A DNA stretch of 64,000 nucleotides. Source: Apostichopus japonicus (taxonomy: Eukaryota > Echinodermata > Holothuroidea > Aspidochirotida > Stichopodidae). Below, in pieces: positions 52,701 through 62,716 of the stretch. The first letter of the stretch is position 1; the number at the start of each line of letters is the position of its first letter. Below the pieces are notes generated by a model. That model saw only the letters and a list, made by a program, of their open reading frames with translations, made no database searches and was not told the DNA's origin. The position numbers were made by a program, and so were the translations under genes. The stretch spans positions 19,190,054-19,254,053 of the forward strand of contig NC_092562.1 of the NCBI RefSeq assembly GCF_037975245.1, given 5' to 3'.

Positions 52701-55700
52701 TCATCTGATGGTTGTTTTTAAAGATCTTAACATCCTCAAGCTCCCTGATTTAATAAATGTATATGTAGCCACATTTGCGTATAGAGCTATTCATGGACAG
52801 GTCCCACCTGCTTTCGACAATTTCCTTGTTCACAACCATGCCATTCACAATTATAACACACGACACATACAAAGTTTATGCCCTAATCACATTCACACCA
52901 ATTTAGGAAAATATAGCCTTCGACATCGTACAAGCATCACATGGAATTCATTTAAATACCAATTAAAGAGATTTTACTTCAACTTATACTGAGATTGTGG
53001 TTCCTCTGTCCTTCTTTCTTTTTCTTCCTTTCTTATTTTCTTCTCTTTTTCTTAGTTCTTTTCTTAATTATTTCTTCTTGTAAGTGATTTGTGTACTCTA
53101 TGTACAGGGAGTGTAACACTAGATAAGCCCACAAGGCTTTCTTGATACACTTTCTTTCACATTCCATAGCTCTCTGTATTCGCTACATTTGTTATATATA
53201 TGTTGTGAAAAAACAAATAAATAAACAAAACGAAACGAAACTAATTATATCTTTACAGGTAGTTACACAGCAGATCCCAAGCCGAGATACTGGAGTGGAT
53301 ACATGCTCTTCTACGAGAGAATCCCAGAGTACAGAGACCAAGAATCCCTGCGAGGTCACCTGGGGAGAGCCGCGCTACTTAAACAGGATAGTGACGGCGA
53401 CATTCACATGTGAGTTGAAGGAAATAAAAACTATTATAAAGAATTTCTTTATACTCCTTGAAATGCCAGACAGTGTGTGGTATGTGATATCATCTGGGGA
53501 GAATGTTCCTCTTTGAAATCTACTTTCCTATTACAATTTTTTTTGGTCTTGATTTCTTCATGAAATGCGCTACATGTTGAGAATGTTGCCTGATTATTAG
53601 TATACAGAGACATAAGTTCTTCTTGAAAAAGCAAACTCAAATTTCAAAGATGTAATCGCCTTGTGGAGTATAATGATGTGAACATCAAATAGATTTAAAA
53701 AAATACATTTTCAGTTCACTTTACCATGATGGTGTCAACTCACTCTACTGCTGTTGCCAGAAACAAAAGTGGCCATCCCCAACTTAAAGAAGTTAATAAG
53801 ATGAAGTATATTTGTAATGCAAATTCCAGGAAACCTTTTACAAGTCAATCTGCATTATTTTTCCTCTTTGCCACTCCTCCATGCAACAGGCTGGAGCCAA
53901 TAAGCTCCCCAGAACTTTCGCCGAGGCAAGAAGGTGACCGTTTGAGTGAGCTCTGTGCTCTGGTGAACAGGGGAGAGAGAAAGGGTTTGTTTGGGGACCA
54001 CATGCCCCCGGACATCCAGAGGGTGATAAGAGATGAGAATTTACAGTTTCTGAGGGACAGAGCAATCTACAATCAGGAATATTTTAACTTCATTCGAAGT
54101 CTAGCAACGTGCAATTTGGTAAGTCCATGAGGTTGCACTCTCTCAGGTTCATTCTTTATGTCGAACACTAGTAGATCTCTCAACCAGTAGAACTCGTTTG
54201 TAGTGATAACAAATGCCTAATGAAAAGTGGGTTCAGGGGCTACAGCAACAGGGTCGATAAGGGGGTGGGCTAAGTTAAAACATTAAGGGGGCCCAGGAAA
54301 ATGGGGGGTTGAAGAATAGTGTATTTTCATTTCGATAGGAAACATGAAGAGTGCAAAATGGGAACTCAGTTTTATAATTGTAATGGACCATGTCACTTGG
54401 CCCAGACATGACTCTAAACACCTCTGGGATTACAAGAGTCAACAGTCCGAGTGGGACCAATGATATCACTGTAATGGACCATGTCACTTGGCCCAGACAT
54501 GACTCTAAACACCTCTGGGATTACAAGAGTCAACAGTCCGAGTGGGACCAATGATATCACTGTAATGGACCATGTCACTGGGCCCAAACATGACTCTAGA
54601 CACCTATGGGATTACAAGAGGCAACAGTCCGAGTGGGACCAATGATATCACTGTAATGGACCATGTCACTGGGCCCAGACAAACGCCTCTGCGGACAAAA
54701 AGAGACAAATGCATTTATATTTTATTTGCTAACATCGTTGAGTTAGTCCTATTTAATGTCCATCAGTGTCCAGTATTGTGATGAGACAAAGACACCTGTC
54801 CATGTCAAACTCTTTCTTTCTATTCACTTTTTCCACCTTGTTTTCTCTTTTTTTTGTTTTCCAGAGGTCTTGTTTTAGTGAAGATTTTGAGCACATGTCA
54901 GAGATTAGTATGCAACTGGCTGTGCAGTTCTTAGTAAACACTTTCTTCAGAACTCACAAGAAGTTAAGGTAATGAATATTGTCTTATAGCCAATTTACCT
55001 GCAAATGTAGACCGTTGCTATGGATTGTCAGATCAGTTATTGCCAGATGGAAAAAAAATTACATACCTTAAAATGTTGTCAGATAAAGAAAACTATAAAT
55101 TTCAAAGTTAATATTAAAAAAAAAAAAAATGCTATTTGTAGTATTTTTGATTTGTATAAACTTTATTCACTTACAACAAATCACAGTTTGTAAATGTTTA
55201 CTTTCTCGCTTCAATCTTATTCACAATCTACACTGTGCTCACTTTGCCTTGTAGCTTTCAAAGTAAGTTTTGGACACTATTCGATACCAAACTCCATAAT
55301 GATGTTGGTTCATTAGCTTCACTTAACAACTTATCAATAGATTGTAACATTTCACGTTTCTCTGGTTTACATGTCTGGGCAATAAGTTGTAAAGGACTGC
55401 ATGGAATTTATCAATTATTTGTTAAGTTATTAATTTTCCTTTTGTGAATAATGTCAGAGGGTATCTTGTGTTTGATCAATTTTCAATTTCATTCCTAGTA
55501 ACATTTCAAGTAACACTCAGTAGACTTGTTCAAGTAGACGACTAAACAAGTCTTCTTTAAATATTCTAACCATGCAAGATATTCTTGAATGAATAGTTAT
55601 TTTTCCTGTTTGCTATGATTTTAGTGATTTAATCAATTCTTGTTTACATGTTAGATATGACCTAGGGGAATGGTGCGGAGCTATTGAAAGCATCTCCAAG

Positions 55701-58700
55701 CACAGTCACAGAGCTTGCCGTTGGGCTCTCTCGTACTTCGCCAAAGAAGGAGCCGATAATCTCTGGTGAGCTTCCTCGTTTTCTTCCACAACAGTTCATT
55801 GTTAGTTACTTTCCCTTCTGGAGTAGAACTCATAACAGTGTCTTGTTGTTATTCTTGAAGTAACTGCTGTACCGGTAGAAACCATAGTCCACTTCTCACA
55901 GGATTGCTTTCTGCATGTTGTAACACATAGTCTCGAGTAGTTGGAATTAGCAGTAATAAGGACATTTTATCGAATATGATAGATGAAAGGAAATGCTATT
56001 AGCTGACACTTACCACTTTGTCTCATGTGTCCCAATTAGCCCTAAATATTCATATTCCATTTTTAAAAGCAGTAAAATATTCTCAAGATTTGAGATAAAT
56101 ACAACAAACTTAAAATATAGTTGGACATGCACACCAGTTGGTTTTAGGAACAACAATAATAAGTAGGATTTTGTGATTGCCAATGCAAACCGACACTGAA
56201 AGTGTGAAAGTAAAGGATAAATTAGTTGAGGAAAGATTGGTGAAAGCCTGAACTTAGAGGCAAAGCAACACAAGGGGGACAAAGGTGTATTTTCAGGGGT
56301 TTTGTATCCATCAATGTGTTGCAGGTTTTATACGACCTCTTTAATACAAACATTGCGGTCAGAAGGGTTAAATCGATGGTTCAGTCATAGCATGGATTCA
56401 ACCACTACAGTCTTCTCACATTTCAGTAATCGTCGATTCGGGCTCTTCTGTTTTACGAATAAAATAATAAATATATAAATAAAACAAAGAAAAATTTTCT
56501 TTTATTGCTTGTAGCATGTTTCTATTAGAGTGTATAACCAGTGAAATCAGGGAAGCTTTTGCCAAAGTCGTGGAGTGTATCATGGCTAATTTCATCCTGA
56601 AACACTCCTGCCCACCGGAGTCACCAGAAATGGAGGCCCTGATAGAGACACTGCTAGGTCTCTTAGAGAAAGATGTCGGGGAAAACAGCAAGCGATGTCG
56701 GCAGTACTTTTGGCTGCTGTATCGATACATGGAGATGGTGAGTGAAGACCCACTCCACCCACCCACCCAGCCCCCCACCCCTGCCCTTCTTGTCTCTTTA
56801 GATTTGGAGAGAGTCTGCCTCCACCCCAAATATTTACACACAATTTAGCTGAAGATAATAATACCAAAAATGTTCCTGGGTATGTACTGGAACTCTATCA
56901 GAATGACCCACTCTCCAAGGCCCTCCCCTTCCCCTCTCCCTCCTCGCCCCCAAAAAATAGAATATGGAAAATAATGTAGAAAAGAAGTGGAGAAGCTTAC
57001 TCACAAAGTCTCTTATGGTCCCATTAAACTCTCCAAACTTGACTTAAACAGAGATAAGGTTTCTTTTCATCATGTAATTTGAATTTGAGCTTGGTGGTCA
57101 CAGTTACTTCAAAATGGTTATCTGTTTCTTTTTTCTTTCAGAGTGTGTCATGTTGTAAACATTTATTCCAGAAAGGTGCTTTCCAGAAGTTGGTCGTTTT
57201 CCTCGTCGGCCCACCGATAGTCAAAAACCAGCAAATGGTAAGATTTCATGTGATGAAATGCACATCCTACTCCTCATACAGCAAATCACAACTCATCCCA
57301 ATATTTGAGAACTTCCCTCGGGACGACAGTTGTCACACTTGGATTAGTTACAACAAAGTTCACGTTTTGGTCGTAAAGTGTACGACCATGATGGAGTTAA
57401 GCTCGTCATCTGGAACAGCCTGTGTACCTGTTGCAACTTCTGTTGCCTCATATTCCAACTCTGGCTCTTATCTCTGGAACAAGTTACCAGATCACATTCG
57501 AACATGCTACAAACTTTCTACATTCAAAATTCTACTTAAGACCCATCTTTTCACTTGTTCTTTTGTAAATTAGTCTGCTTTCTTTGTAAAGGGCCTTGAG
57601 CAGTGACTTTTGCCTACTGATTTGGCGCTATATAATTTCATTTATTATTGTTATTATTATTATTTAAGGATTCTGACAGTAACTTTGTAAATGGAAAATA
57701 AATTGATACATAAATTTGAATGAGAAATATTTTATGAATGGAACCACTTCTCTACAACTAAACTGCCCCGAAGATTGCATTGTGTTATGCGTACACCGTC
57801 TGTAATATGTATAACGTCAATGAATATTTCTGAATATATATATATCTTACAGGACGTTTATTCACGGAGATGGACGTCTCTCTACACCAGAGAGTTCGGC
57901 GACCTTCACTCTCTCCTAGCCACCTTGGTGATGACCTGTACTGTAGATCGATACCAGACGATAGGTTGGTCAGGCACTTCTTTGTGCTTCTTTCTTTAGG
58001 TTTTCCATCGGTGAAATAAGTAGATATAAGTTCAAAAGGCGCAAAAAAATATCAACAGAAGATTATTGATGGTGATCTTGTGACAGAATTCACCAATCTG
58101 TATATTTGGTACATAATTTGATTCTTTTTGGTAAAATTTGCTACTATTGTGTGTAAAAGAATTGTGGAATATTTTTTATTAAACTTTAGACCACTTTCTA
58201 CATCATAGTTCCCATCTTTAGTGAAATCTCCAGCTTTGCCAAATCTTATACGATAATCTCTGAGGATAATCTATGGGGTTAATTTTATATGATTATTCTA
58301 AAGGATATTCTATGAGTTTAGTTTACAAAACATTCAATTGCCATGCCCAGTATAAAAATAATTCTTCAAACTTGTTTTATGTCACTAATGCAAACCTTTC
58401 GTTTTCAGCCAGTAACCAAGTCTGTTTGGGACAATGTTCAGGAAAGAGGGTTAAAAGAGGGGAAAACTTCTTAGTATTCAAGTTTTGATCTGTTTTCTTT
58501 TCTTGTCCAGTTTGGCCACAACTTTGACTTTTAGTCCTTTTTCTTTGGCAGCCCAAGGTGATCTCCCAGACATTCAATTGCCAGGCCCAGTATATAAAAT
58601 AAAAAAAATCTTCAAACTTGTTTTATGTCACTAATAAAAACCTTTCATTAAGCCGATAACCAATTCCGTTCGGACAATGTTCAGGAAAGGATTAAAAAGA

Positions 58701-61700
58701 GGGGAACACTTCTTAGTATTCAAGTTTGCTCTGTTTTGTTTTCTTGTCCATTTTGGAACACTACTTTGACTTTTATTCCTTTTCTCTTTGGCAGCCCAAG
58801 GAGATTTCCCAGACAGACAAAGATTACTTGAGCCACCGCACAAAGAGCTTTTAGAGATGCCATCAGCAATGCAAGAAATACTCTGGGGTCCGGAATGTTT
58901 ACGTTACATCAGAGAGGTAAAAAAACAGATACTTGATTTGATTCCTCTAAGGGAAAGCTCAGAGATGGAGAAGACTTAAAAAGGGAGGAAAAGATAGTAG
59001 TAGAGGCCAGAAATAAAACAGACACCTGGATTATCTTGACACGCTGAGGCTTGATGGTTGTCGGGATAAATCCGACAAAAATCTGGATAAATTAGTTTCC
59101 TGCCTGCCCTTTGGTGCAATATGCCATTGTAACATATAGTGAAAGTGTGTTTTGTAGCAGATCACCTTTTGAGTTCTTTAACATCCCCCCCCCCCCTCAT
59201 CTGTGGCGCTTGTTATTTTATATTTTGTACCTTTGAGCCAAGAGGTACACATCTTACGGTTTTAATACAAGTGTAGTTTAAAAAAATTATGAATGTTTGG
59301 ATATCGGACCCAGATAAAGCAGTTTCCAGATGAAAGATATTTGTATAATCCATATTTCTACTGTTTGTCCAAAATAATCCAGCTAGATAGTGGTCACATT
59401 GGAATATTTTCTCCTGATTGCACACCAAAGTGCCAGATTCTATACAGAAATGAAATATTCCTAGAAATTTGTTACAGATTATAGCATTTTAACTATTTTT
59501 ATATAGCAAAGAAATAATTAATAAAATATAGAACATTGAAATTAACAGTGCCAAATACAATCACTACAAATATTGCAAAAGCTAACTTGGCTGTTAACTG
59601 ACAGTAACAACCACAGTCTGGCACTCTTGTCTAAAATTAGGAATAATCCAGCACATCTCTGTCAAAAATCTAGAAGGTGCAACTCTACTGTATATAGAAG
59701 TTCTTGGGCAGAAGGTGTTTCCCCCACCATGTGATTAAACCAGTCACCAGTGGATTGCATCTTTTTGGGGTTGAAGAAATCTACTTTAGCAGTCAAAATA
59801 TGAAGTAAAATTTGTCACCTGATAAGATGCGCGGTCCCTGTTTGAAAGTGCACCAAGTTTGTAGATACTATAGTAAAGAACTATGAACAATGTCTTTGTT
59901 AATATTAATTCTCTTTTATTATGTTTCTTTTTTTGTTTTGTTTTTCAGGCTGTCTTGGCATTTAGAGAGATTGCTCCTGACCACCGGCAGCAAACCATCT
60001 TGGAGATGATCCTCTATTGTTCTTTCTGTAACGAGGGATTCACAATGACGGTGATGATGATGATACAGGTATGAAAACAATGGATTTATAATTGGGTGTG
60101 AACAAAAGACATCATTGAATATGAAGTAAAAAGGATCAATAAATAAAAACTGCAAATAGATCTCTACTCTGGTAACATGTTCACATTTACAAGGAAATGC
60201 CTACATGGTGTTTCTTAATAGCAAGTGGCTCTATGTCAGAACCTAGGTGGATGTGGGGTCATCTTTTGAACATTTTACCATTTTCTTTCACTCATTTTTG
60301 CTTTACAAACTTTTACAAACTGGAAACTGTTTAAGGCACTGTGTCAAAGAGGACACTGAGGGGGAGAGTGGGGATGGGGGGGGGTGCGGGATGGTGGGGC
60401 TGTTAAGGATGTAATCTTGTGTAGTTTTGTGCAGTTTTGTACACTAGGCATTGCTGGTTGGCAGTTATAATTGAAATGTTTGATATTGATTCAGGCTTAC
60501 TGCAACTTTTCTGTTTGATATGGTGCCTAAGCCAAGTACTTTCCATGTATGATGAAATGTGTTCTTTACCTTACTCCCCTGCCCACTGCAAATACAAGTT
60601 GATGATATTTTGAAATTCCCTCCTCCCCCTTCCCCATCCCCCTAATGCCATCATTAGCACTTTTTAGAAGCTCACAAGAGCCCCCCTCCCCCCCCTGCCA
60701 ATTCTCATAGTAAATCTCTCTGAACAGATCTTTGTCACATCAATTGTTGACTACCATTTTTGTACATGGAATAATATTATGGACTTAAAATGATCAAACA
60801 TCTTACCTTGTTTACAAACCTTTCCTCCCACTCCTAGAATTTCCCTAAGAGACAGAGAATGAATTATGTACTCCACTTTATTCCCCCTCAACAAATAACC
60901 TTTACCCCTCCCCACCCTTCCCCCCACCCTGCCCCATCTCCCAATGCCTCTGCTAGCACTCCTTAGAAGCTCTCCAGGTCTCATGGCATATCTATATGTA
61001 CAGCTCTCTGTTGAGTTGTTTACTGACTCTGTCCAGTCGTGAAATATGCATTATCTTATGCATAATATTTTTGTAAGTTGAAAATATCAACATGCTCTTA
61101 AAAATTTGTGAACATTGCTGTATTTGTTGTATTTTAGTATCAAGTGGATACTTGCCCAGCCAATGAATTAAAACCTGTCCTTGAGTTACTGTTGGAATTG
61201 CTTCTACTGGAAGACCCTCTACAGTTGAGGAGAATCAAATTAGCAGCAGACGGTAACCGTGACAACGGGTTGTTAGGTTCGTTTTCCTCTCTTCTTTTTT
61301 CCTCTTTTTTTTGTTTTGTTTTGTTTTTTTAAGGCATTCTGAACACGTAAGGAATCACTTAGAGGAGAAAACAATTGGAAATTAAAAGAAATCTATTGGA
61401 TTTTGAAATGTGGTTTTAGCTTCATATTTACAGAGACCTACCTACCCTGGAAACTGCTTTTTGTTTCATTTCACACCAACCATGTGTGATGGTCTTGGGA
61501 TATAATTGTTGCTAGGCTGTTTACGATGTTGATCAAGTCACCTTATGAAAATTTAACTCTGATAACAAATGTACCCGTCAGGCTGCAAATAAATAAGGCA
61601 TGTTATGTGCTGTCCAAGTTAGATACCACAGAAGATTATGCTAATGCACTCTACCCAACACAAAGGTAATAAATTTCAGTTTTTATATATCTCAACAAAA

Positions 61701-62681
61701 AAATGAAAATATATGACAACAAATATACTATTTTCTTTTCATTTTTTATATAGCGTGTGATCACTGAGTAAGGATCAGGTAGTCTTGTTTAATAGAGCAT
61801 AGGACTGAGGTCTCTGCTAAGAATCCCTCCTCTTGCGAACAAATATTTGTTGCTCTTTTAAAATTCATTTAAAACTGACCATTAATTTCTGTTTGTGATT
61901 TGCTTAAAGTTACATAACTATTTAGAAAATCATATTTTATGATAGTAATTCTTGAGAACTCCAGTCTTATTTTCATGGCAATGTACACCCCATATAATAT
62001 TTGAGCTACTTATACATTAGTCTGCCGATGGGGTAATACATAAAAGCTACTGACTTAAACACTGTTTTATTGTTTTTTCAGGTATCATTAAGAAATCCAC
62101 CACTACAGACAGTACCCGTTGCTACCAGTGTATAAAGTTCCTGGTCCTCTTGGCTAATAAATGTCCGACGGCGAAGGACTATCTCATGTCCATCGCGCCG
62201 AAATGGCAGTGGTCCGTTCAGTGGTTGAAGGAAAAGGTGGGTACCAGAAGGAGAAAAGCTAGAAAATGGTTGCGATTTTGAACAAATCAGTCATCACCGT
62301 AAACTGGTATTTTTGAAAGAGGCTTAACATCTCTGGCAACAAATTGTTGTTTGAAACGACTGAGGAAGACCCCCTGTTTAGCTTAGTGTTAGTAGTATTT
62401 TAGTTGTTAGAGAGGCTGGTAACATATATATCAAATGCTAATCCCATTCTATGCAATTTCTATGCTCTTCTTGAAAAAAAATATATATATTTTTTCAACG
62501 TTGGCATCCCATTGATACCTTTGTGCTATGATTTCATATTTTGGAGAGATGTTATATTTCCACACCCAATCCCCCCCCCCCCCCCATATTCAATTCAAAC
62601 ACAACATTCTCTTATCTAACCTTACCCACAGTAATTCGTAACTGACATAAATCCATTATATCCATATCCATATATCCATAT

Positions 62682-62716
<35 letters not shown>

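Noticed and set aside
55235-55447. 70-codon plus ORF in USP24 intron 42
   Set aside because: No family resemblance; exons 42 and 43 join in frame without it.
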